Below the pieces are notes generated by a model that was given only the letters and a program-made list of their open reading frames with translations, was not told where the DNA came from and ran no database searches. 64,000 bases of DNA, taken from NCBI GenBank assembly GCA_020746105.1, contig CM036621.1:48456264-48520263 (forward strand), in the 5' to 3' direction. This stretch comes from Trogon surrucura (lineage: Eukaryota > Chordata > Aves > Trogoniformes > Trogonidae). Every line of letters starts with the position of its first letter. Within the stretch, counting starts at the first letter, position 1. The position numbers and the translations under genes are program-made. Below are positions 1 to 12,100 of the stretch, in pieces.

Positions 1-145
1 CAAAAAGCAAATAGCCTCTCTTTTTAAGGTCTGGTTGCTCCTCTAAGGCTAAGTTCAACTGTAGAGAAGCTGTCAGAGATGCTGGTGCACTGTTTTCCAA
101 GCCCCACAGACATTCTGGCTAAAAGCATGCTGAGCATACGCCTAC

Positions 146-196
146 CTTTCTGCCTTTAGGACCTGGGCCACCAATTCCGTCTCGTCCATCATCACC
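146..196 (-). CDS. COL6A3: COL6A3 exon 29: collagen triple helix with a one-residue deletion in the repeat
   Basis: This 51-nt exon encodes 17 residues, [17 protein letters not shown]. After GRD the next unit is only two residues (GI), so the exon is one codon short of six triplets. Human COL6A3 has the same short unit (GV) here. The acceptor is CCAATTTCAG and the donor is GAAAG|GTAGGC. It is the last exon seen before the window edge. Confidence 0.94.
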
Positions 197-3100
197 CTGA
201 AATTGGAAAGCCAAAGTCATTAATGTGCAGTCATATGAAAATAGCTTCAACCTCACAGATCCACTGGCATCAATAGAAAGAACCGACTGATGCCGCAGGC
301 AGTTTGAGAAGCCCTTCTATAGATGAAAATCTTGCAAGAAAAAAAGCACAAAAAAGTGGTGCCAAAACTACAAATCTGAATTCAAACCTGCTTAGTATAC
401 ACATATAATATGTAAAACCCAGGTGAAAGTCAGCAATGGGTAGCAGGTTAGGAGGTCAGTCAATGCTAGGTGTGTACTTAAAGCTCTGTCTGACTGAAGC
501 TTGTCCTTCCTTGCTTTGCACAAAGCATTTTTTACTCATCTGGCTTCTCGTTATACAAAGTAATGAGAATCAGGCCCCATGAAAGCACTTACTTAGTCCA
601 TACAGCCCTTTTATAGGTTACTTTGGACTAGCACACAGGGTCATCTCATGGTGTCTATCCATGCCTCATGCAATGAGCTGAGATGAGGCCCAGCTACACT
701 GGATGGCCTCTGGTCTACAGAATGATCTCTTGAGATATTAAAAGTCACTTTTCAAGGGAGTATAATTCATCTCCTTGAAGGGACTACTGTTACCAACTAT
801 ACTGAACACATAAAGCCGATTTCCCTCTTTCCTACTCTCTTGTGGAGGATACAAAGGCAGCTACACCCTCTGCTGCAAAGAGCCATGGCCCCTTTGCCAC
901 AGGAGAAGGTTCAGCCCAGTGTCCGTAAAGGTGTGAGCGTGTGGCCACACTTACCATCTCTCCTCGTGGGCCCTGTTGTCCATCTGGCCCTTTGGGTCCA
1001 GGATTTCCAGGCTCACCCTGAAAACAGGAGCATCTGTTCAAGCATGTGCTGAAACCCCAAGCAGTTCTGAGCTTTTCCCACCCCCTCAGCACTTCTTTAC
1101 ATAGACCAATTGGCAGTGGTCCTTGCAGCAGAAAGTCGTTACCAGACTTAACACAGCCATAAATGCCACAAAATACTTGCTCTTTAGTGGGACTTCTAGT
1201 GATTTCAGGAGCTAAGCAATGGGACTTGGGAGACCAGCCAGCTCCAGCCACAGGATGGTGTTTGTTCTTTATACACACTACAGAAATAAAAGATCCCAAG
1301 CTCTGGGGATTTTGTCAGTGCAAATGGACAGTGGAGCAGCCATGGAAATGCAGTAGTCAGTCTGGAGAGAGAAAACTATACGGAGGGTCTGGAGAGATCC
1401 AGCGCAACCACCTTCACCTGTGGGCATCAGCTGAGAACTTGCCCTGGAAAATTCCTTGGGAATCCCAGTTACTCACTTACTTCTGCCTCTCTGTTCAGTG
1501 AAACGGGAGCCTCATGAAACAACCAGAGTGCAGACTCTACTCCACAGTGTGCATGCCATTGAAAATGAGCTAATGGCACTCCAAGAGGTTCATATCAAGT
1601 ATTCTTTTCTAAGCTCACTCTTATCCAAAACTTTTCATTTCTCTTTTAGACATTGATGCCCAGTGCTCTTGAAGACATACCTTTAGTCCCAGGGGACCGA
1701 TCCTGCCCCGCTCTCCTGGAGGCCCTGGTGGTCCAAAGCCAGCCTGGAATGGAAACAGGGATAGGTATGTTGGCAATGTGTCAATGCCAGAAACTAGGGG
1801 ATGGAGTGAAATCGTGTGTTGACTACTAGGGTTGGTGCGTCTCAAAGCACTTTAGGAAATTCATGGTTGGGAAGAGCTGAAGGACCGGATCAGTTCGATG
1901 CAAATGTCAGCAGCAATTTGTATTGCCACTAGAGAACCCCACTGGGAAAGGTGTAAGCAGGAGGGGCAAAGTCCTGCTCTGGGTGGGGAGATGCAAGATG
2001 TGGCTGGCTTGACAGTCACAAGTCTTGCTGGAGTATGCAGCAGGAGGGAAAAATAGGTGCATGGGGGACACCCAGCAAGCATGTGAGATGGTCGTGCTCT
2101 GGCTTCAGAGGTTGAAACATCATGGAGGACACCCTGCCAGGATTGTTCTGTAGTTAAGGTCACAAACCATAATGGGTGCAATGCTGAAGTCCTGACCCCT
2201 TTGTTGTTGCTTTTAACTCTTTCTCTTCTCTGACTGTTGATCTTTAGCATAAGCTGCAAGAAGAATCATACTAAAAGAGTGTCTTAGAATCATAGAATTA
2301 AGGTTGGAAAAGACCTCTAAGATCATCAAGTCCAACCATCAATCCAATACTACCATGACCACTAAACTATATCCTGAAGTGCCACGTCTACACGTTTTTT
2401 GTGTTGTCATCCCCTCCAGGGGGTTGCCTTCCAGGAGCAACTCTACCATTTCCCTGGGCAGCCTGGTCCAGTTCCTCACCATTCTTTCAGTAAAGTAAAT
2501 TCTTCCTGATATCTGATCTAAAAAGAGAATATCCAGTCGTATAAGAGAATGAAACAGTTGGAGCCTAGATTGGGGGAATGGAAAGACACTTCGTCTGCAT
2601 CTTATCAGCTCAGCGAGACGTTCTTGCTGAGCATAGTTGACTCAATGGTTGAGAAGCAGGAGAAGGCTTTACCCTGGGTCCAGGAATGCCCTGTTCTCCT
2701 CTTATGCCTGGTGTGCCAAGCTGTCCAGGTGGACCCTGTGTGGGGAAAAGAGACAATGTCAACAAACAAGCAGAAACATACCAGTGTTACACAAGATCAC
2801 GAGGGAAAGCGAATGCTCCAGCAACCAAGAGATGGTTTTTCAACACCTTGCATGGTGTGAATACAACGGCAGGCTTGATGTCCTGGGGCAGGACAGTCCG
2901 GCCACACCACACCCAAAAATACCCAAATCCTGACTGTCCTTGCTGCTGAGATTCTTTGAGGAGGTGGCTGTGATGAAATAACGCATTAGCATCATGAGGT
3001 AAGACATTTATTTTGCTGTAAGCTCACTGACCTGTGGCCCTCTCATGCCTTGTTCTCCAGCTGGTCCCGCTTGACCAGGAGAGCCCTTGGCACCCTTGAA

Positions 3101-6100
3101 GTGAAAAACAGGACAACGCAGGTTATCATGGGGGAAACATGGTCAACACCATGGGGAGGGAAAGGAGATCTTGGGGCATTTACGGCTTCATAAACAGCAG
3201 GGAAGAACAGTAGTTTGGGTGTGGGTTTTTTCAGAATATTGTTACAGCAGAGATTGAGCACAGAACTAGCGGGGTAATCTGCACCCTGCAATCAGCGGGC
3301 GTTTATTCTTTGGCCCCGTTACACTGCCCCAACAGCACATGGAGACAAAGCATCTGACCAGGGAATGCAGCAGGGCTCAGGCAGCCGCAGGCGTGTGGAC
3401 AGCTGGTCTTGCACCCATTCCAGCAAGGAGCAGATAGGGAGATGAGCCTGAGGAGGAGGAGGGAAAAATAGAGGAGGAAGGGGGCAGAAAGAAGCAAAGC
3501 CTGCATGTCTTCTCTCTTGGCACATTCCTCTCGGTGTTGTGGCTACCTGGCTGGTGGTGTGCCAGGAGCCCCAGGTCTTGTCCCCATCACCACTTACCTT
3601 AACTCCTATAGGTCCCCTTCGTCCTGTCATACCCTGTGAACAAAGAAACAATGAGACTTGTTATGCAAGTATGTAAGCACACCTTTCTCGTTGGTTTTAG
3701 ATCCGTGTATCACTGCTTCTCTTAGTCCCAAATTATGTTTGAATAGTTTAAACCGCTGGAGAGAGAAGGAGAGAGAAATCCACTTGGCCAACCCCCTTAA
3801 ATCAGACTTTGGCATGTTTTCTCCTTCCTTACATGCACCAACCCTCCACCACAGAGATGATTTCCTCCCTCAAGTGTGCAGGAATGTGTCATGGTCTCTG
3901 GGCCATGATGCCCTGAGGGACAGGTGTCAGCAAAGAAGGAAACACATCCCCAGACATCCTAGCTACACCAGCTCCAGTTTGGTTTTTGCCATCTATAAAC
4001 CAGCAGCCAAATGGAGATGCATGTGCCAGAGTAAGTCACGTGTAGCTCCACTGATCTGAGCACTGAGTTACTTGTCGGCGAGTAAATTCAGGAGTAGACC
4101 TTTAAAGTCTGTACAAGAAGCCAGCAAATCACCAGGCATTTTCCTTTTGAGGTTGGTTTGTTTTGTTGAGATTTGGGGGGGGGGGTATTTTTGTTTTTGT
4201 AGGTTTTTTTACTTCAAGTTGAACTCCTGATGCATGTGAAACAAAATATGTGGAAATGCAGAAGAGAAAAAGTTGTTATCAATCCAAGCTCAGCCCCCAC
4301 TGACAGCAGGTCTGGCAGCTCACCTTCCTCCCCACTCCACCGTCTTGGCCATCCTGCCCCTCCGGTCCTGGTTCTCCCTAAGGGAAAAGCAAAACTCAGG
4401 TAAGAGCCTTGAGATGAGAAGGAACTAAGAAAATAGAAAATAGAAAACTCTCAAAAACTGCGTCCTTGCACTCTCTCACATGTTACTGGATATTCTCACA
4501 TTGGTGGGAGTCCTTCTAACAACCCACAGTGACTTCCCATCAAGTTTCTGAGCTAGCACAAGTTGACATTCCTGTTCTTTGAGAAATGTCTTCTGACATT
4601 TCAAGACATTTTTATTCTGAGCTGATATGAAAACAAATAGGTTTTGAAATTTTCCAAGGAGTGTGTGCGTTGGTTTTTTGTTTGGTTGGGTTTTTTTCCA
4701 AAGGTTTTAGGTGAATCAGGATGTTCAGATTGGGTATAATCTAAACAGTTCTCTGCTTTTATACATGCCCCATAAGAACATATAAAGTTAATTTCCAAGT
4801 ACAGTTTCTTTAAGTCACAATATCCCAAAGGGATAAAATAATAATAATAATAATAATTTTTTTTCTTTTACAGAGCACTTTTTACACAAAACATTTTCTA
4901 AACTGACATCTTCCGAGAGAAAGTTTTGGTTGCAAACCAATATTTTCTAGTGGACAAATATTCCATCTGACAAGGCATGATGAAATTAAGAAACTTGCAC
5001 CTTTTTGGCAGCATCCCTTTTTCTTACTTTCTCTGTTCCATCCTATTGTAAAAACTAAAAAACAACAAAAGACAACAAAGAAATGTTACCATTGGTCCGA
5101 TTTCACCCTTTTGGCCTCTGGTTCCCCGTTGAGTATTATCAACTCCTGAATCTCCCTGAAAGCAATAGAGCAATGAGAAACATCTGTGTAAGTGGGACAT
5201 GAAAGTCAGACATCAGAAACTGCTCTGCTACAGCTCAGAACCATCATTTCTCTTCTGTTTTTTTTTTGTTGTTTGACTGAATTAGATGAGGTATTATTGG
5301 TGTTTTCAGACAGATGCAGCAGCTTTTCAGCTGAGAAGTAATAATATTGAAGTGGAGGAGGAAGGGGAATTTTAAAATAATGAAACAGTGATTGACAGGT
5401 TGGTATCAAGAGGCATGTGTTACCCACATGTCATCTCTGAGTCCTTGCTCTGTCGCTGGACCTGCCACTGTCAAGCAGCATTTAACAATAATAATTCAAT
5501 AATCTCGAGCATGTGCCCACAGGTACTTGCAGGACTGGTGGAAAATGGGTGTAAAATCATATTTACCGGGTCTCCACGGAGCCCACGGTCACCTCGTTCT
5601 CCTCGTACACCTTTAACTCCCTTATCACCCTGCAAGAGGAGATGGAGAGTTAGAGAAAGCAGCCCTTGCCTGCCAAAAACGTCTCTGGTGCCACACGCCT
5701 CTGCCTGGGTCCTCAGCCCCAAGGGGAGCGTGGTGGCTTTCTACCCTCCCCTGACTCAAACCCACCTTTCCATCATCATTTAGCCCCACTGTAAATGCGA
5801 TTAAAACCTACCCTCCTGCCAGAGTATCCTTTCTCTCCAGAGGAGCCAGGCAAACCCTTGTCTCCCTAAAAAAACAAAAAAAAAATTAGAATATTTGTCA
5901 CTTTTCAGACACTTCTTAGATGCGTCACTGAAGCACCTCATTACAGAGAGAAAAGCAATTAAAATGACTGACCTCTTCTCCATCAATGCCATCCAGACCC
6001 ATTTCTCCCAGTTCACCCTGCAGAAGATAGGTGAGGGGTAAAAGCTTATTGAGGGAAAGGGAAATGGGGAGGAGGATGCTGATGTGTCCATACAGTCATG

Positions 6101-9100
6101 CTCATGGATGTGGCATGAGGAAGTAGCTCCATACCTTCTCTCCTGGGAATCCTCGAGAACCCTAAAGAGAGCAGAAAAGGGAGTTAACTTCACTTTTGCC
6201 CAGTTCATCACCATGGGAAGGGGTGGGGAAGGAGGGGCTGTGCTTAATGGCAGACCCAGAGCCAGGACTGGGGCAGAACAGCCAGGGCTTGCTGCAACAG
6301 GGTTCGACTGTCCCTTGCTTCTCTTATGCCAATCTTCTTCTTCAGCTACCTCCTCAACACTCATACCAGGATAAAATCTGCTCCTCATGGAGTTTAGCCA
6401 GCTGATCAAATAAAATAGCATGCTCCTTAGCCACAACTCTTTCTCCAATGACTTTCTTTTCTCCCTGCAGTGATTTTTATGTGAAGCCAGATCCAGTCTC
6501 GATGCCTTTGTCCAAGGCTGGATATTTTAAAGAGGACTCAGTATCTCAGCTGCAACTAATGGGCTTGGATCATGCACGCCTCTGCTCCCTGCCAGAGGAC
6601 CCTGTGGTCAGAGCAAATGGTAGGAAACATCTCCTTAATATCACTGAATATTTCCCATAAATATTTTACCTTTCACCACCTTTTCTGGCTTGTGGCATGG
6701 CTGCTGTCCTGAACCAGTTGCTCAAAGTTCCTCTTTAAAGCAGCCGCCACAGCTCATTTTTCTCCCTTCTCCCCAACAGCAGATTTCCATCCACACGCCG
6801 TCCCAGCCCTGGGCCACGACATGCACACATCACTTCTTGGTGTTAAAACCAAATCCATCTCTCCTCACATCTTCCTCCTAGAACCAGACTGCAGAAAATA
6901 ATCCAGCCTTGTCTGTAGATTGAGACCGCGGCTGCCCTTTTGCTCTTCATAGCAACCCTAAAACCACAACACCCGCTGAAAGCCTTGTTGCTTGGCCAGG
7001 TGGACACCACCATTCAAGTGGACGTGGTGACAGTTGCCTGACACCAAAGCAGCAGGAGTTGCCCTCAGTGGACTCCCATCAGCTAGAGTCTGGATCTGCT
7101 CTGTGCAGGATCGTTTGACACATACCTTGGTTCCTCTGTGTCCGGGGCATCCCTGGAAACCCTGCGTCCCGTTCACACCCGGTGGCCCACGCTCACCCTG
7201 TTGCGTGGAGGGGAAAATGCAATGGTCAGGGTTTGCCTGCTTAGTGTGTTTCTTCAACTAACTGCATGCATCAGCAAGCACAGGAGGTGGCTTGGAAGCA
7301 CAGGAGCAAACGGAGCATCAAAGTTTGAAAGGTCAGTGCCCAGCCACCCCACCATTTCCTTCCCACAGTGACCTTTCCTCATGTAGAGACCAACTGCAGG
7401 TCTTCATCACTGAGAAACACACTTCTCAAACTCTTAGCTATGAAAGAGCTTTATAAAACTTCTCCTTCAAAAATAAAATGACAAGACCAAGCCCTCAGAG
7501 CTCTGCAGAGATGTCTAATCCCATCCTGACCTTAAAGCCCCAGGAGAGCATTGCCTCGCACGCGATATCTGACAGCAACATTTGGCCCCTGCCTGTGGTA
7601 CTGGAAAGCGATGAGCACCACCCCCCCCCTCCCTTGGCCTCGGCTTCACCTCCTGAGCGTCATGCATGGGGAGTTGTTTATTCCAGGGATGACATGGGAT
7701 TTGTGAAATAAGAGTTTGGATGAAACAGTGCTAATAAGAGGTCATGGGACTCCTGTTGTCTGCCACTGTGATGGATAGAAACACCCCTTCTTGGTCCCAT
7801 TCTTCAGATCTTTCAGGGGCAGATAACTTTGGCATAGGATGCAGCTTTAACGAAGTTGGGAATTGTATTGTGTTTGTAATTACCCTGCCCTGCTCACACG
7901 TGTTTGGGATCAGCTGCAAACATTCCCACCTGCCTTGGAGTAATAGCACAGAGCTGGGTCACATCATATAAGGGGTGTTACTCCTCCCATCACGCCTTCT
8001 TCAGTTCTCAGGGAGTTCTTTACTGACCTTCTCTCCAGAGCAGCTGGGACCAGCAACTCAGGCTATCAGGTAGGGGAAACACAAAATTCTGCTTGCTCTC
8101 TCATCTAATCTACACCCACATCCCCAGCAGAAAATAGGTAGTGAGAAAGCCTCCCAATGCTTCACTCTGGTGAGGTCCTTTGTTTGAGCAGTACTGTCTA
8201 TAGAGCAGGGGCAATTACTCACCGGTCCTCCTTCATCACCAGGATAACCTCCATAGCCAAGATCACCCGTGGTACCCTGTAAGACAACAGAGAGGATTCT
8301 TTATTTCTTTCATAGTTCTGTGATCTCCCTTTAAACTGATATTCAAGATTTCCCTAGATTTGCACAAAGCAGCTGCTTGGTCATCTGTGTTAACAGGTTA
8401 ATGAGACATCCCTAAATTGTTTCACAGGACACTTCGTCCCCTCCTTCCAGCCACTCACCCCTGCCCTCTTGGTTGTTTTACAACAGGGAGGCTGTGAGGA
8501 AAGGGGAGAAGAGCAGCTCTCGTGCCCTATGCATGTTCTGGGAACAGTTTTAAAATTGGGAGTAAGTTACATTACACTCATTGCAATGTACACAGCCTGC
8601 ACATCACCCACCCATCACTACTGTGGTAGAGAGTGACCTTGCACAGGGGTGACCTGTGACCCTTTGTCCCCAGATGAATTGACCTACCTTTGGTCCTATG
8701 GGGCCTGGCACACCTCTGTCCCCTCTCTGCCCCGAGCACTTGCATGGGACCTTGCAGCATGTCCTCTCTGCGATGTTATCCTGCAGCAAAATGCGTATGA
8801 CACAATGGGAAGGTGTTAGAAAAGTGGCAGAGTCCCAACGCTGTGATTTCTGCAAGCCCTGAAGTCTGTGCAGTTGCTCCTGTGCAAAGTATAATGTCGG
8901 TCTGGCAGCATTTTTGGGTTTGTCTGCCATGAAACACCCGCAACATCAGGAGGAGGTGTATATTGGCAGGCTGGTTAGGAAGCAGCAGTCCATGTAATAT
9001 TTCGGACATCAGAGGCAAAGGTTTAAATGGGTGGAGCAGAATTCATAGAGAGCATTTTATAGGAGACCAGTCCTATAAATGACAGGCACCTGTCACCGAG

Positions 9101-12100
9101 GAGAGCAATCTCATCTCCAGAGAAACAAATCCAGGCTGTGGAATAGGCCATGAGAAAGTCATTGTAGTGAGTAGCAGGCTGAGAACAATTTGTGAGCTCA
9201 CAGCAGAAGAGGAGAAAAAAAGAAAGAAAAGAAAAAAATATACAGATTCGGAGAAATCACATCTTGGTTTTGCATGATCCAATAGAAAGAAAGAAAAAAA
9301 ACCCCCACTTTCTTTGCCAAGTACATTGCTGGCTGCAAACATTTCCTGCCAACTTTGCACATTTACATTTTGAAAGGATTTTCCTAGGCAACTCAACTAC
9401 TTGAGGCTGGGCTGAAGACTGCCTCTTAACCCTCAAAACCAAGTTTCACTCCCAAGTGGCTGCACTTTGATTTGCTGAGGTGGGTCCAGCAAGGATACTG
9501 TAGGGATCAGTGGTTAAGCCCAATCTAATTAAATCTACTGGAAAAGGAGTTTAATGATGCTGGTAGCACATGTGAAGATGGGAGGAACTGGACAAACTGA
9601 GGTTGATAGCAAATTAAATCAATGAACTTGAGAGGGGATAAATACATGGGAGGGAAGTAAATCCATGAAGAAGAAAGGATAACTCCTTCCTCTGTTAAAA
9701 GCACGTCTGAAATACAGGCAGTCTGTCAACTCGGCTGAAGAAACCTCGAAAGCGGTGCTTCTGCAAGGCATTTAGCACTGACAAGGCATGACACTGCATT
9801 ACCCGTAAGGTTAAAAAAACTTGACAGTATAAATAACAGTGGAGGGTAGGCTTTTTGGCGTGGCAGCATTTGATGGCATTTTCTGCCATCCCATTTGACC
9901 TAATCGCATGCACGCAGCCTCGGTTGGAGCAGGGCTTCTCCAGGAGTGGTACGAGACCAGGCAGCGCCATGATCTGCTCTGAACTTTATGGCATCTGTAA
10001 AAAAGAGCTGACGTGAGGAAGAGAGAGGAGAGGACTGGAGCCAAGAGGGTGTAATTCAGCCATGGTTCAGCCCCACAGGAGATCCAGCTGTCAGCTCTCC
10101 TCCAGCATTACAAGGCAGCAGTGCCTGTGCCAAGTTACTTACGAGCTGCTCTGCCAGCTCGAAGTCCAAGTCCAGCAGATTAACTCTGAGCGGTCTGTTG
10201 TAGGTGAACCCACGGCCGAACTCCAGCTGCATCAGTCTGTCAAAATTGCTCACTCGATCCAGCCCAACGAAGATGAGAGCATTGACACCTGAATGTGGGG
10301 AGGAAGCAGAAGCATGATGGGGTGAGATGCTCTGCAGAGCCTGCATGCCTTCTCTCTGTAAGGACGGTTCGTTATCTCCCACTTTGATTGCAAACTGAGC
10401 TTATTCAATCAAGAACAAGCACATTCAGGCACGTTCAGTGCAAGTCACCCACAGGCTTAGGTGCCAGCAAGCAGCTAAATATCACAGGAAAGCGAAGAAC
10501 AGCGGATGTGTATAGAAATCATTCAATCCTTATTCATTACTATCAAAAGCTGGTAGATTCATGAGAAATGGAGGGAAAACGGGCCATATGTTAACATGAA
10601 CTGTAATTGCTGCCTTGAAGAGTAAAAATGTTACCTTCTGTATGCAAAGTAGACGAAGCAGCCTCTAGCTGATCTATCGAGTCCTCTGCACCATCAGTAA
10701 AATGGATTATGACCTGGGAGAGAATGAAATACGTGTCAGGACCCAGAAGGTTTCAGGTATGAAACACAAGCAATGTGCAACTTCAAAGGCCTTCTTCCAA
10801 GAGATGCTTCATCTGAGAGGAGATGGAATTACTACATCCTTTCCAGCCCATGAAGGTTTGTATTCCTGTGCCAGATTTCTATACATCGTGTTGCACAGGC
10901 ATTTGTGGAAAGTTTCTTAAAATGAGGACTGGCTGCAGAGATGCTCAGCAATGGTTAGGTCAGGACCTTGACAATATATGAAGAGTGTAGGAACCAAGTA
11001 GGGCTTAAGTGACCAAATTTGTTATGAATAAATTCGTTTAATTAATATATTCTTTTAATTGCTTATGAATTTACATTCACTTTACCAACAAGTCAGCTTT
11101 CCTGGCCAACACCACCCTAGGTGACCTTTTTGACTTGCCTTGGTGCTGCCAGAGGGCGAAGATCTGAATTTGTTCAGGTAGGAACTCAGCGTATCTGCCG
11201 TGAGGAGATATGGCCCGCGGGTGCGCATATCCTGAAACCTCTCAAAGAGCTCAGGCTGGTACTTGGAGAAGTCCAGACCCTCCACGGGTCCGCCTGGAGT
11301 CTGGGCCATGATGGCTACCCTAACGTTGGTCTCCTGGTTGCCAGTGCAGCTGATCTTCTGCATCTGCGTTATTCTGTTCAGCACGGACTCAACTCTGGAC
11401 TCCAGACCTCTCTGGGAATTGAATATATTTTGGCCGGGCCCAACATCCGTGACATCGAAGCCAAGTATCACATCTAAATCACAATCTGAAAGGGAAATAC
11501 AGAAAGAGAGGAGAGTGTTGAGCAATACAACAATTGCTTTTCAAGTAATGACTGTCCTAATTATTCTATTAGTTATTAGAGAAGACACCCTCTGCAGCAA
11601 AAAACACCAACATTTGATACACAAGTGCCTTCTCCTTTCTTTCATGATATGAAACACCAACCTTGGAGAAAATCTGCATTTTATTAATTTTACTTCTTTT
11701 TTTTTTTTTTTTCCTTGTTGCTTAGCACTGGGAGGAGCTGAATAAATCAAGCGCAATCGAAATTTGCGTTTTTATCAGGCAGCCAAGACTGCTCCTTTCT
11801 CTGCATTGGATGAAAACCTGTCAGTACTTGCACAGCATGCATGTTCCTGCTGCCCAGGCTTGAAGTGACCACCCTCCAGTCACAGGGATGTAGGGGGAGG
11901 GGACAACCAGGTCAAGCCCCTGAGAGGTGTAACTAGGATTTATATGGGATAGTTGGGAATTAGGGCAGAAAGAGGCATTGAAGTTGCTCAGCTCAAGCTA
12001 ATGGGGTGATGCACAGTCTGCCTTTCTGCAGGAATATTTAGCCTGAGCTTGAAGCCACCCTGCAGCCATTGAGCTCCCCATTGACCTGAATCATGGGGAA

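Larger units (their letters stand above)
1018..2672 (-). other. COL6A3 introns 26 and 27 (around exon 27)
   Basis: Intron 27 is 1018-1680 and shows nothing notable. Intron 26 is 1744-2672 and holds the CR1 fragment at 2286-2530. Confidence 0.85.
2736..5089 (-). other. COL6A3 introns 22 to 25
   Basis: Introns 25 (2736-3031), 24 (3095-3597), 23 (3634-4323) and 22 (4378-5089) separate exons 26 to 22. Apart from a G run and a TAA repeat, nothing was recognised. Confidence 0.85.
5156..8687 (-). other. COL6A3 introns 15 to 21
   Basis: Introns 21 (5156-5566), 20 (5630-5811), 19 (5866-5972), 18 (6018-6134), 17 (6162-7125), 16 (7198-8222) and 15 (8277-8687). Introns 18 to 20 are compact (107-182 bp). 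A C run lies at 7620-7629. No other feature was seen. Confidence 0.85.

Noticed and set aside
5801-6448. Minus-strand open frame of 215 codons read as one protein
   Set aside because: It is a read-through of exon 20 and its introns; the collagen exons within it have clear splice sites.
11126-11138. Alternative GT donor (AAAAAG|GTCACC) for exon 12
   Set aside because: It adds 13 nt and shifts the frame into exon 13, and its consensus is weaker than the GC donor.
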